Shown here piece by piece: positions 56,420 to 64,000 of a stretch of 64,000 nucleotides of DNA. This DNA comes from Alistipes sp. (GTDB lineage: Bacteria; Bacillota; Clostridia; Oscillospirales; Ruminococcaceae), in the NCBI GenBank assembly GCA_023667265.1, contig JAMPAJ010000004.1:1-64000 (forward strand). Reading direction: 5' to 3'. The notes under the pieces were generated by a model that made no database searches, was not told where the DNA came from, and was given only the letters and a program-made list of their open reading frames with translations. The position numbers were made by a program, and so were the translations under genes. The stretch's first letter is position 1, and each line of letters opens with the position of its first letter.

Positions 56420-56448
56420 TTGACTTTATTTATAATTTGGTGTATACT
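56420..56448 (+). promoter_or_regulatory. Promoter of the GH130 gene
   Basis: TTGACT at 56420-56425, 17-nt spacer, TATACT at 56443-56448. Confidence 0.65.
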
Positions 56449-56500
56449 TAATTTATACCTTCTTTTAATCAGATTCAGCTTAATGAAACGGAGAAAAATA

Positions 56501-57520
56501 ATGTCAGAGATAAGATTAATTGCGCCTGCACTGCCGGATATGCCATGGGAGGATATGCCCAAGGGCTGCACTGCTCCAATGTGGCGACACAGCGGTAATC
56601 CCATAATAAAGCGGAATCCTATGCCAGATGTGGCGCGTATTTTCAACAGTGCTGTCTTGCCCTACGGCGACGGCTTCGTGGGAGTTTTCCGCGGCGAACA
56701 GCGTGACGGCATACCGCACATCTACCTCGGGCGGAGCAGCGACGGCTTAAACTGGCGATTCGACGAGGAAAAAATTAAGTTTACAGATAAGCAGGGAAAG
56801 TCCTTTCAGCCTATTTACGCCTACGATCCGCGGCTGGTACAGGTCGGGGACGAATATTTCGCCATATGGTGCCAGGATATGTTCGGGCCGACTATCGGCA
56901 TAGCGAAAACTACTGATTTCACCAGCTTTACGCGGCTTGAAAATCCCCTGCTGCCTTATAACAGGAACGCGGTGCTTTTCCCCCGGAAAATAGGCGGAAA
57001 TTACGTTATGCTCTCGCGCCCCTGCGACAACGGTCACACTGCCTTCGGCGACATCTTCATCAGCGAAAGCCCGGATATGGAATTCTGGGGCAGACACCGC
57101 CATGTTATGGGAAAAAACGGAAATTGGTGGGAGAATCTGAAAATCGGCGGCGGCGCTGCTCCTATCGAGACGGATAAGGGCTGGCTGCTGTTCTATCACG
57201 GCGTCGTCAACACCTGCAACGGCTATGTTTACAGCGTGGGTGCGGCAATTCTGGACATCGACCAGCCTTCGAGGGTGCTGCACCGCTGCTCCCGTTACAT
57301 CCTTACGCCGGAAGAAAGCTACGAAACTACGGGCTTTGTGCCCAACGTCACCTTCCCATGCGCCGCACTCTGCGACGGCGAAACAGGCAGGATAGCGCTG
57401 TATTACGGCTGCGCGGATACATATGTCGGCGTTGCATATACGACTATCGACCGGATATACGACTATATTCTGAAATACGACAATGCAAGTGATGAGGACA
57501 AGGAGCCCGGCAGAAGATAA
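56501..57520 (+). CDS. GH130 mannoside phosphorylase
   Basis: ATG 56501 follows GGAG; 339 residues, no signal peptide. The five-bladed propeller carries the GH130 marks: RHSGNPI near the start, FNSAVLPYGDGFVGVFRGE, YDPR at 108-111 with Asp109 as the likely proton donor, and NWWENLKIGGGAAPIETDKGW with the phosphate-binding region. Length and the start PMWRHSGNPIIKRNP resemble the 4-O-beta-mannosyl oligosaccharide phosphorylases of Ruminococcus albus (RaMP2 type). It would release mannose 1-phosphate from imported manno-oligosaccharides without using ATP. The exact subfamily needs a tree. Confidence 0.88.
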   Translation: MSEIRLIAPALPDMPWEDMPKGCTAPMWRHSGNPIIKRNPMPDVARIFNSAVLPYGDGFVGVFRGEQRDGIPHIYLGRSSDGLNWRFDEEKIKFTDKQGKSFQPIYAYDPRLVQVGDEYFAIWCQDMFGPTIGIAKTTDFTSFTRLENPLLPYNRNAVLFPRKIGGNYVMLSRPCDNGHTAFGDIFISESPDMEFWGRHRHVMGKNGNWWENLKIGGGAAPIETDKGWLLFYHGVVNTCNGYVYSVGAAILDIDQPSRVLHRCSRYILTPEESYETTGFVPNVTFPCAALCDGETGRIALYYGCADTYVGVAYTTIDRIYDYILKYDNASDEDKEPGRR

Positions 57521-57540
57521 CGCTATACACATTTTAATAT

Positions 57541-57604
57541 GAAGGTTCGGCACGGCTGTGTGATTTTTCACAACATACAGCTTTTGCCGAACCTTTTCTT
57601 TGTT
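57541..57604 (+). terminator. Terminator of the GH130 gene
   Basis: The stem aaggttcggca / tgccgaacctt (57542-57552, 57585-57595) is followed by ttcttt; an inner hairpin (ctgtgtga/...cacaacatacag) lies in the loop. Confidence 0.75.
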
Positions 57605-57713
57605 TGTATATTACAATGCAGTATAATTTCGTCATAATACACAAATTATATTGTTGGTAATTGTATCTCATGCACTTCATTTGCTGGATTTTTAGATTTT
57701 TCGCGAAAAATAC

Positions 57714-57742
57714 TTGCAGTTTTTTGTATAATATGATACAAT
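57714..57742 (+). promoter_or_regulatory. Promoter of the ligase homologue-DUF1934-argS operon
   Basis: TTGCAG at 57714-57719 followed by TTTT, 17-nt spacer, TACAAT at 57737-57742. It is a near relative of the TTGCAATTTT class. Confidence 0.6.
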
Positions 57743-57797
57743 AGATATGATTGAAATACTATGGCGTGTTGACGCGCCTCGATTTAAGGAGTTAGCT

Positions 57798-58871
57798 ATG
57801 GCAAAAATCAAGGCTGCCGTTATTTTCGGCGGCACATCGCAGGAACACGACCTTTCGCTGGCGTCTGCCGCACAGGTCATCAGGAGCATCCCCAGGCATA
57901 AGTACGAGGTCATCGCCCTGGGCATCACCCGTAAGGGCAGATGGCTGTATTTCCCCGGCGATTGGACTGAGATCGCCGACGGAAGCTGGGAGTCCAACCC
58001 GGACTGCACCTCCGCCTTCATCTCCCCCGACCCGCTCCACAGCGGCATCATCATCCTGGAGAACGGCGAGGCTTCAGTGCGGAAAATAGACGTGGTTTTC
58101 CCCTTATTACAGGGAAAAAAGGGCGGCGACGGCACTATTCAGGGACTGCTTGATATGTCCGGCATACCCTACGTCGGCTGCGGACTTCTGGCTTCCGCGT
58201 CCTGCATGGATAAATCCCACACCCACATGGTCCTCGACGACTACGGCATCCCAACCGCGGACTGGCAGCTCATAACTCAGCGCGACATAAGCAGGATCGA
58301 GGAAAAATGCCGTGAAATAGCCTCGGATATCCCTTTCCCGCTTGTGGTGAAGCCGGCTAACAGCGGATGCAGCGCAGGCACAAGCACCGCCGAGGATATG
58401 GACGAGCTGGTGAGAGCGGTGAAGATCGCGTTCTCCAACGATAATAAGGTGGTCGTGGAAAAATACGTCAGCGGACGAAAGCTTGAGGTGGCAGTTTTAG
58501 GCTATGATTCGCCGATTTCTTCCTCTGTAGGCGAAATTCTGCCCACTAACCGGGTCTATGATCCCACAGAGGTTCGCAAGACCTCCGGGGACGACCTGGT
58601 GATCCCTGCCGATCTGCCGGAGAAAACTGCGGAATTTGTCCGCGAAACAGCCGTAAAAGCCTTCAAGGCGCTGGGCTGCAAGGGACTTGCCCGCGTGGAC
58701 TTCTTCCTCACCGAGGAGGGCGACCTGATGCTGAACAAGATCGGCACTGCGCCGGGATTACGGCTGAACAGCGTCTATCCCAAGCTCATGGCTCACATGG
58801 GAACGGACATGGAGGAGCTTACCGACGACCTGCTCGAACAGGCTCTCGAAAGCTCGGAAAAATGCTATTAA
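57798..58871 (+). CDS. D-alanine-D-alanine ligase homologue with degraded active site
   Basis: ATG 57798 follows AAGGAG; 357 residues. Overall fold and length match Ddl/Van ligases: FGGTSQEHDLSLASA (10-24), GCKGLARVDFFLT (293-305) and YPKLM near the end. Key positions have changed, however. HGxxGEDG reads QGKKGGDG (105-112), losing the His and Glu. GSS of the Ser loop reads GCS (190-192). The Glu of GxE after EKYVSG is Lys228. The metal motif NExNTxPG reads NKIGTAPG (313-320), so its Glu and Asn are replaced by Lys314 and Gly316. Asp301 is kept. Such a protein can hardly use the normal two-Mg mechanism. The frame is intact and expressed-looking, so it may be a paralogue with another role. Genes follow for DUF1934 and ArgS. 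Confidence 0.85.
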   Translation: MAKIKAAVIFGGTSQEHDLSLASAAQVIRSIPRHKYEVIALGITRKGRWLYFPGDWTEIADGSWESNPDCTSAFISPDPLHSGIIILENGEASVRKIDVVFPLLQGKKGGDGTIQGLLDMSGIPYVGCGLLASASCMDKSHTHMVLDDYGIPTADWQLITQRDISRIEEKCREIASDIPFPLVVKPANSGCSAGTSTAEDMDELVRAVKIAFSNDNKVVVEKYVSGRKLEVAVLGYDSPISSSVGEILPTNRVYDPTEVRKTSGDDLVIPADLPEKTAEFVRETAVKAFKALGCKGLARVDFFLTEEGDLMLNKIGTAPGLRLNSVYPKLMAHMGTDMEELTDDLLEQALESSEKCY

Positions 58872-58884
58872 AAGGAGAATCCTC

Positions 58885-59295
58885 TTGAATAAGAATATTA
58901 TGCTGTCACTGACCAGCATCCAGCGGCAGGACGGCGATAAGACCGAGACGGAGCTGACGACCAGGGCGATCCGGAAAAAATCCGGTAAATTCGACATTAT
59001 TTCCTACGAGGACACCGCAGCCACCGGCTTTGAAGGCTCTGTCACTACCATAAAAACAGACGGCAGGATAGCCGTTATAACCCGGGAGGGAACGGCTAAT
59101 TCCGTTCTGTCGCTGGAGGTGGGCAGGAAGCACTTCTGCCAGTACAGCACACCCTTCGGCGATATGCAGATAGGCGTTTACACCCACGCTATAGAGAACA
59201 CGCTGGAGAAGGACGGCAGGCTTTACATGAAGTACACTCTCGACCTTAACAACTCCTACCTGTCAGACAACGAGATAATTATGAAAATAAATTAA
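58885..59295 (+). CDS. DUF1934 (YwiB-like) protein
   Basis: The start is TTG 58885, 7 nt after AAAGGAG. The 136-residue product is an all-beta protein: SLTSIQRQDGDKTETELTT, GFEGSVTTIKTD and FGDMQIGVYTHAIENTL fit the DUF1934 beta-barrel family of Firmicutes. In Bacillus the homologue ywiB also precedes argS. Function unknown. Confidence 0.78.
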   Translation: MNKNIMLSLTSIQRQDGDKTETELTTRAIRKKSGKFDIISYEDTAATGFEGSVTTIKTDGRIAVITREGTANSVLSLEVGRKHFCQYSTPFGDMQIGVYTHAIENTLEKDGRLYMKYTLDLNNSYLSDNEIIMKIN

Positions 59296-59311
59296 CGAAA
59301 GGACGTTTGAA

Positions 59312-61078
59312 ATGTCAGACCTTATTAAATCAGCCTCGGAGCAGCTTCGTCAGCTCATTTTAGAGGCGCTGGGAAAGCTTGTTGCGGAGGGCAGCGCTCC
59401 CGCCGAGCTTCTTCCCGACTTTACTGTTGAAATTCCTGCGGATAAGTCCCACGGAGATTTTGCCGCAAATACCGCCATGGTTTGCGCGAGGGCGTTTAAA
59501 ATGGCGCCGAGAAAGATCGCGGAGCTGCTGCTCGAAAAAATCGACATGGAGGGCACTGTTTTCCAGCGCGCCGAGATCGCAGGACCGGGCTTCATGAACT
59601 TTTTCCTCAACAAAAGCTGGTTCGCAGACGTTGTGGAAAATGTGCTCGGCGAGGGCGATTCCTACGGCAGGACCGACTTCGGCGGCGGAAAACGTGTGCT
59701 TGTGGAGTTCGTCTCCGCTAACCCTACAGGACCTATGCACATCGGAAACGCCCGCGGCGGCGCGATCGGAGACTGCCTTGCAAGCGTGCTGGACTGGGCA
59801 GGCTACAAGTCTGAACGTGAGTTCTACGTGAACGACGCCGGAAACCAGATCGAAAAATTCGGAAAATCCCTGGATCTGCGCTATATGCAGCTCTGCTCCG
59901 ATAAGGGCAAGGCGGCTATGGCGGAAAACCCTGACCCCGAAAGCCTCTTCCGCTTTATCTATGAGGGCAGCGGCGAGGGAATGGATTTCGAGATGCCGGA
60001 GGACGTATACCTGGGCATGGACATCATCGAGCACGCCTATAATTTCTACGGCATAAACGGCGACAGCCTCGCCTCCGCCGGCGAAAGCGACAGAAGAAAG
60101 GCTCTCGTTGACTACGCCCTTCCTATTAATGTAGCAGGGCTGGAGCGCGACCTGAAAAAATACCGCATCGTTTACGACAACTGGTTCAGAGAAAGTACTG
60201 TCCACGAGAAAAACGAGACTAAGGCTGTTGTGGACAAGCTTTTAGCCAGCGGCAACGCCTACGAGCAGGAGGGCGCGATCTGGTTCAAGGCAACGGACTA
60301 CGGCATGGACAAGGATTTCGTTCTCCGCCGGAGCAACGGACTTTACACCTACATCGTCCCCGACATCGCCTACCACTATAACAAGCTCGTGACGCGTAAT
60401 TTCGACAAGGCTATCAACGTCCTGGGCGCAGACCACCACGGCTATGTTCCCCGTCTCAAAGCGGCTCTGACAGCCCTGGGAGTCGACGCTTCAAAGCTGG
60501 ACGTCGTACTTATGCAGATGGTTCGCCTCGTTCGAGGCGGCGAGACCGTGAAGCTGTCCAAGAGAAGCGGAAAGGCTATCACCCTCGTGACTCTGCTGGA
60601 GGAGATACCGATAGACGCCGCTCGTTTCTACTTCAACCTCCGGGAGGCAAATTCCCAGTTCGAGTTCGACCTGGATCTTGCCGTCGAGCAGTCCTCCCAG
60701 AATCCGGTTTTCTACGTTCAGTACGCCCATGCGAGAATTTGCAGTCTCCTTTCAAATCTGGCTGCGGAGGGCGTCGAAATTCCGGAAAACGCCGATTTCA
60801 CGCTGCTTGACACCAGCCGCGAGATAGAGCTTATCCGCCACCTCGCTTCGCTTCCGGGAGAGATCGTCATGGCGGCAAAGCAGTACGACCCGGCAAAAAT
60901 GACCAAGTATGCCCAGGATCTCGCGACCCTGTTCCACCGCTTCTACGACGGATGCAGCGTAAAAAATGCGGAGACGGAAGAGCTTCGGGGCGCAAGGATA
61001 CTCCTTTGCGTCGCTGTGCGCCAGGCGCTCAGAAACGTGCTCGCTATGCTGAAGATCCAGCAGCCGGAGAAGATGTAA
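59312..61078 (+). CDS. argS: Arginyl-tRNA synthetase
   Basis: ATG 59312 follows GAAAGGA; 588 residues. N-terminal Add-1 domain (about 1-110); class I core with ANPTGPMHIGNARGG (HIGH motif as HIGN near 141); LSKRSGK near 414 in the KMSK region; C-terminal helical anticodon domain (about 460-588) ending ALRNVLAMLKI. It charges tRNA-Arg in the cytoplasm. It is last in the operon. Confidence 0.96.
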   Translation: MSDLIKSASEQLRQLILEALGKLVAEGSAPAELLPDFTVEIPADKSHGDFAANTAMVCARAFKMAPRKIAELLLEKIDMEGTVFQRAEIAGPGFMNFFLNKSWFADVVENVLGEGDSYGRTDFGGGKRVLVEFVSANPTGPMHIGNARGGAIGDCLASVLDWAGYKSEREFYVNDAGNQIEKFGKSLDLRYMQLCSDKGKAAMAENPDPESLFRFIYEGSGEGMDFEMPEDVYLGMDIIEHAYNFYGINGDSLASAGESDRRKALVDYALPINVAGLERDLKKYRIVYDNWFRESTVHEKNETKAVVDKLLASGNAYEQEGAIWFKATDYGMDKDFVLRRSNGLYTYIVPDIAYHYNKLVTRNFDKAINVLGADHHGYVPRLKAALTALGVDASKLDVVLMQMVRLVRGGETVKLSKRSGKAITLVTLLEEIPIDAARFYFNLREANSQFEFDLDLAVEQSSQNPVFYVQYAHARICSLLSNLAAEGVEIPENADFTLLDTSREIELIRHLASLPGEIVMAAKQYDPAKMTKYAQDLATLFHRFYDGCSVKNAETEELRGARILLCVAVRQALRNVLAMLKIQQPEKM

Positions 61079-61314
61079 CTTTTCTGTAACCTTTTTGGCA
61101 GCTCAGACAGAAAAATGTTACCGATTTGTATTAAAAAACATTTTAGTTTGTGAGTTTATCACAATTCCAACACATAAAATTTGTCAAAAGCACAGGCATA
61201 AAATAAAAAGTTAACAGTTTGTTAATATTGCGTTCATTATTATATGTTACAATTTGTAATATGTAATGATGTTAATTTGGATTCTATAAATTTATTTCAG
61301 GAAGGATCATTATT
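61079..61314 (+). other. AT-rich intergenic region upstream of the CdaR-like gene
   Basis: A weak inverted repeat (cttttctgt / acagaaaaat) follows argS and might end its transcript. The rest is very AT-rich. A possible promoter is TTGTTA (61219-61224) with TATGTT (61243-61248) at 18 nt, but no strong match is present. The ribosome site AGGAAGGA lies just before ATG 61315. Confidence 0.4.
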
Positions 61315-62400
61315 ATGTCCAACAGATTATTTCAGGGTTTAGTTCACCAGATGAGAGACACCATTGATACCACTATGGGCGTTGTCGACGAGACGGCGAC
61401 TATCATCGCCTGCAGCGACCTCACCAAGGTCGGCACTACAAACGAGTTCGTCTCCCTCGACCTCAGCGACTCCCACGATATCTTCATCCGCGACGGCTAT
61501 ACGTACAAGCCCTTCGGCTCGCGCGTTAAGCCCGATTACGCCGTTTTCGTGGAGGGCGTGGACGAATCTGCCGCTAAGTACGCAAGCATCCTCGCTATCA
61601 CTCTGTCCAATATCAAGCAGTACTACGACGAAAAGTACGATCGCAACAACTTCATCAAAAATGTCATCCTCGACAACGTTCTCCCCGGAGACATCGTTAT
61701 CAAGGCACGGGAGCTCCATTTCAACGCCGAAATAAGCCGCGCCGTTTTCCTCATCCGCATCGTTTCTGCAAACGATATTTCCGCCTACGACGTTATCCAG
61801 AACCTCTTCCCTGATAAGAACAAGGACTTCGTTTTCAATATCACCGAGTCCGATATCGTCCTTGTCAAGGAGCTGAAATCCACTGTTGACGCCCGCGACC
61901 TCGAAAAGCTCGCCCGTTCCATCGCAGATACCCTTTCCAGCGAGTTCTACACGAGGGTAAACGTCGGCATCGGTACTGCCGTTGTCGGCGTTAAAGACCT
62001 GGCACGCTCCTTCAAGGAGGCTCAGATGGCTCTGGAGGTCGGCAAGGTGTTCGACACGGACAAGGTCATCGTAAGCTACGACAACCTTGGCATCGCTCGC
62101 CTCATCTACCACCTGCCCACCACCCTCTGCGACACATTCCTCCACGAGGTGTTCAAGGTCGGAAGCATCGACTCTCTCGACCACGAGACCCTCTTCACTA
62201 TCCAGAAATTCTTCGAGAACAATCTGAACGTTTCCGAGACCTCGAGAAAGCTCTTCGTTCACAGAAATACGCTGGTCTACAGACTTGAAAAGATCAAGAA
62301 GCTGACAGGTCTCGACCTCCGGGAGTTCGACCACGCGATCATCTTCAAGATCGCCCTTATGGTCAAGAAATATCTCTCGGCTAATCCCGTCAAATTCTAA
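61315..62400 (+). CDS. CdaR/PucR-family transcriptional regulator
   Basis: ATG 61315 follows AGGAAGGA; 361 residues. The N-terminal part (about 1-110) is a sensing domain of the CdaR/sugar-diacid type (MRDTIDTTMGVVDETATIIACSD). The middle (about 120-270) resembles the GGDEF-like domain of this family (RVNVGIGTAVVGVKDLARSFKEAQMAL). The C-terminal HTH (about 302-355) includes NVSETSRKLFVHRNTLVYRLEKI. The gene lies 27 nt upstream of ftsE, and the two are probably co-transcribed. Its ligand and targets are unknown. Confidence 0.8.
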   Translation: MSNRLFQGLVHQMRDTIDTTMGVVDETATIIACSDLTKVGTTNEFVSLDLSDSHDIFIRDGYTYKPFGSRVKPDYAVFVEGVDESAAKYASILAITLSNIKQYYDEKYDRNNFIKNVILDNVLPGDIVIKARELHFNAEISRAVFLIRIVSANDISAYDVIQNLFPDKNKDFVFNITESDIVLVKELKSTVDARDLEKLARSIADTLSSEFYTRVNVGIGTAVVGVKDLARSFKEAQMALEVGKVFDTDKVIVSYDNLGIARLIYHLPTTLCDTFLHEVFKVGSIDSLDHETLFTIQKFFENNLNVSETSRKLFVHRNTLVYRLEKIKKLTGLDLREFDHAIIFKIALMVKKYLSANPVKF

Positions 62401-62427
62401 AATATTTTTTAAAAGGAAGGTGACAGC

Positions 62428-63474
62428 ATGGTAGAGCTTCAGAACGTGTCGGTGACCTACTCCGGCGGCGTTGACGCACTGAATAATGTCAGCCTTAAAA
62501 TAAACGACGGCGATTTCGCTTTCGTTGTAGGCTCTTCCGGTGCGGGAAAGAGTACCATGATAAAGCTGCTTCTGAAAGAAATAGACGCCACAAGCGGTGT
62601 CGTTACCGTAAACGGCTATAATCTGAGCAAGCTTAAAAGGCGCAAAATACCGGAATTTCGCCGCACTCTCGGCTTCGTGTTCCAGGATTTCCGCCTCATA
62701 TCGTCAATGACGGTCTACGATAATATCGCTTTCGTGCTCCGTGTACTTGACGCTCCGTTAAAATATATAAGAAAAAGAGTTCCCTACGTTATCTCACTCG
62801 TCGGATTGCAGGCGAAAACCAATTCCTACCCCGACGAGCTTTCCGGCGGCGAAAAGCAGCGTGTGGCGATCGCTCGCGCGCTTGTCAACGACCCCCAGCT
62901 CATCATTGCCGACGAGCCTACCGGAAATATCGACCCCGAGCTGTCCTACGAGATAGTGGAACTGCTCAAGGGCATCAACGACCAGGGCACGACTATACTT
63001 ATGGTTACCCACGAACACGACCTCGTCCGACACTTCGGAGGAAGAATAATCAACATAACAGGCGGAGAAATCGTTTATGACGAGGTAGTTACCGGCACAA
63101 ATTCCGAGATACTTCCAGAGGTCGAGCTGGCGCAGGCAATGGAAAACGCCGCTTACGTCGATAATTCCGACTACGCCGTTTCTCAGGATTACGAAGAAAA
63201 TGGCGACGACGCCGAAACGCCCTATGTGGACGACGTTATCGCCGCGATCATGGGTACTGCGGCCGCTGATTCCGAGACTGCCGAGGAGATCGCTCCACAT
63301 CTGCCCGAGCCTGAGCCGGAAGAGCTTGTTGACGCAGAGGAAACAGAACTGCCCGAGGAGCTTCCGGAGGCTTCGATTCCCGATGACTCCCCTGCCGGCT
63401 TCGACGTAGAGGTGGACATACCGATAGAAGATGCCGAGGAAGCATCTCCCGAGCTTATAGGAGGCGTGAAATGA
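62428..63474 (+). CDS. ftsE: Cell division ATP-binding protein FtsE with acidic C-terminal extension
   Basis: ATG 62428 follows AAGGAAGGTGA; 348 residues. The core (1-225) is a normal FtsE: Walker A GSSGAGKS (35-42), Q loop FQDFRL, signature LSGGEKQR (138-145), Walker B IIADEPTGNIDP and switch His195. Usual FtsE proteins end near residue 228. Here about 120 further residues follow, rich in Glu, Asp, Pro and Ala (PEPEPEELVDAEETELPEEL), probably disordered. Its stop overlaps the ftsX start (ATGA). FtsEX activates peptidoglycan hydrolases during division. Confidence 0.93.
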   Translation: MVELQNVSVTYSGGVDALNNVSLKINDGDFAFVVGSSGAGKSTMIKLLLKEIDATSGVVTVNGYNLSKLKRRKIPEFRRTLGFVFQDFRLISSMTVYDNIAFVLRVLDAPLKYIRKRVPYVISLVGLQAKTNSYPDELSGGEKQRVAIARALVNDPQLIIADEPTGNIDPELSYEIVELLKGINDQGTTILMVTHEHDLVRHFGGRIINITGGEIVYDEVVTGTNSEILPEVELAQAMENAAYVDNSDYAVSQDYEENGDDAETPYVDDVIAAIMGTAAADSETAEEIAPHLPEPEPEELVDAEETELPEELPEASIPDDSPAGFDVEVDIPIEDAEEASPELIGGVK

Positions 63475-64000
63475 AGCTGAGCGGCGTAAAATACCTGGCA
63501 AATCAGGGTGTGGAGAACATCTGGAAAAATAAGATGATGGCGTTCGCGACCTTCTGCGTGCTGCTCATCTCCCTGCTTTTAGTGGGCTGCTCCGCACTTT
63601 TCTATATCAACACCAACTCCATGATACTCGGACTCGGCAACCAGAACGAGATAGCCGTCTACCTTGAGACCGACACCCCTGACGAGCGCGTCGAAGAAAT
63701 AACCGCTCAGCTCAAGGGGCTCGACAACATCAAGACCGTGGAATTCATCTCAAAAGAGGAAGCCTATGCGCGGATGAAAACTCAGGTCGTAAAGGGTCAG
63801 GAAATTTTCGATCTCATCGACGACGCTGAATTTATGCCCGACGGCTTCAGCCTTACGGTTGCCAACGTCGAGACGATTGAGGACACGACTGCGGTAATTT
63901 CGCAGATCACCAACGTTCAGCTTGCACAGTGCTCGATACAGGTCGCGGAATTTCTCCGGGAGCTGAGAAGAGCCCTGACGATAATCGCGGTCGCTATAAT
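63471..64000 (+). CDS. ftsX: Cell division permease FtsX (partial, runs off the window)
   Basis: ATG 63471 overlaps the ftsE stop, behind AGGAGGCG. About 176 residues are visible without a stop. They comprise a cytoplasmic N-terminus (MKLSGVKYLANQGVENIWKN), a first membrane helix (about 24-47, MAFATFCVLLISLLLVG), an extracellular domain (about 50-165) with NEIAVYLETDTPDERVEEI and VEFISKEEAYARMK, and the beginning of the second helix. This matches FtsX of Firmicutes, whose outer loop binds a hydrolase. Confidence 0.93.
   Translation, partial: MKLSGVKYLANQGVENIWKNKMMAFATFCVLLISLLLVGCSALFYINTNSMILGLGNQNEIAVYLETDTPDERVEEITAQLKGLDNIKTVEFISKEEAYARMKTQVVKGQEIFDLIDDAEFMPDGFSLTVANVETIEDTTAVISQITNVQLAQCSIQVAEFLRELRRALTIIAVAI

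Noticed and set aside
61339-62334. 331-codon open frame antisense to the CdaR-like gene
   Set aside because: It mirrors codon bias of the sense gene; no ribosome site or domain.

Overview
The window looks like chromosomal DNA from an anaerobic, fibre-degrading member of the Clostridia close to Ruminococcus (R. flavefaciens/R. champanellensis-like). This is inferred from five secreted polysaccharide-active enzymes that carry dockerin modules (the docking modules of cellulosomes), a complete ntp-type V-ATPase operon, Gram-positive Shine-Dalgarno sites, frequent TTG/GTG starts, a MurT-GatD lipid II amidation pair and a RaMP-like GH130 phosphorylase. No rRNA, tRNA, CRISPR array or transposase was seen.

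Layout. 1-5 kb: a YolD-like gene remnant, pieces of a small inverted-repeat element, a GH18-dockerin-beta-helix protein, a YgjP-type metallopeptidase and a CE4 deacetylase with dockerin. 5-9.5 kb (minus): a GH43 arabinanase with ricin-type lectin and dockerin modules, and a MATE exporter. 9.6-14.6 kb (plus): a GntR/YtrA regulator with a likely operator, an ABC ATPase, a large permease and a polytopic membrane protein. 14.7-23.2 kb (minus): nine V-ATPase genes in the order ntpF-I-K-E-C-G-A-B-D behind a consensus promoter. 23.4-27.6 kb (minus): a dockerin pectate lyase coupled to an intracellular esterase. 28-32 kb: a 1344-residue soluble hybrid histidine kinase. 32-35.8 kb (minus): an EF-G paralogue without the catalytic His, and a flippase. 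36-39.4 kb (minus): murT-gatD-GH25 lysozyme lipoprotein. 39.5-45.9 kb (plus): lipoprotein, radA, lipoprotein, ABC ATPase and an FtsX-like permease. 45.9-46.7 kb: a non-coding island of paired hairpin arrays. 46.9-50.9 kb: a double PL1 pectate lyase with a different kind of dockerin. 51-56.2 kb (minus): a ThrE-like exporter, a replication-initiator-like protein, cardiolipin synthase and galactokinase. 56.4-61.1 kb (plus): GH130, a D-Ala-D-Ala ligase homologue with a degraded active site, a DUF1934 protein and argS. 61.3-64 kb: a CdaR/PucR-like regulator, ftsE with a long acidic tail, and ftsX running off the edge.

How it works together. The dockerin enzymes (pectate lyases, arabinanase, GH18, CE4) would sit on an extracellular cellulosome and attack pectin, arabinan and N-acetylglucosamine polymers. 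The intracellular esterase, GH130 phosphorylase and galactokinase would process imported oligosaccharides and sugars. The V-ATPase carries the Enterococcus hirae Na+ ligand set in its c-ring, so it probably couples ATP to Na+. Cell-envelope functions (MurT/GatD, lysozyme, flippase, cardiolipin synthase, FtsEX) fill much of the rest.

Most notable observations: (1) the island at 45929-46697 holds two inverted copies of a roughly 305-bp unit made of consecutive hairpins whose stems differ by compensating base changes; (2) a second family of short inverted-repeat elements occurs about six times; (3) six promoters share an identical TTGCAATTTT with a 17-nt spacer and TATAAT; (4) the D-Ala-D-Ala ligase homologue has lost most of its catalytic residues.
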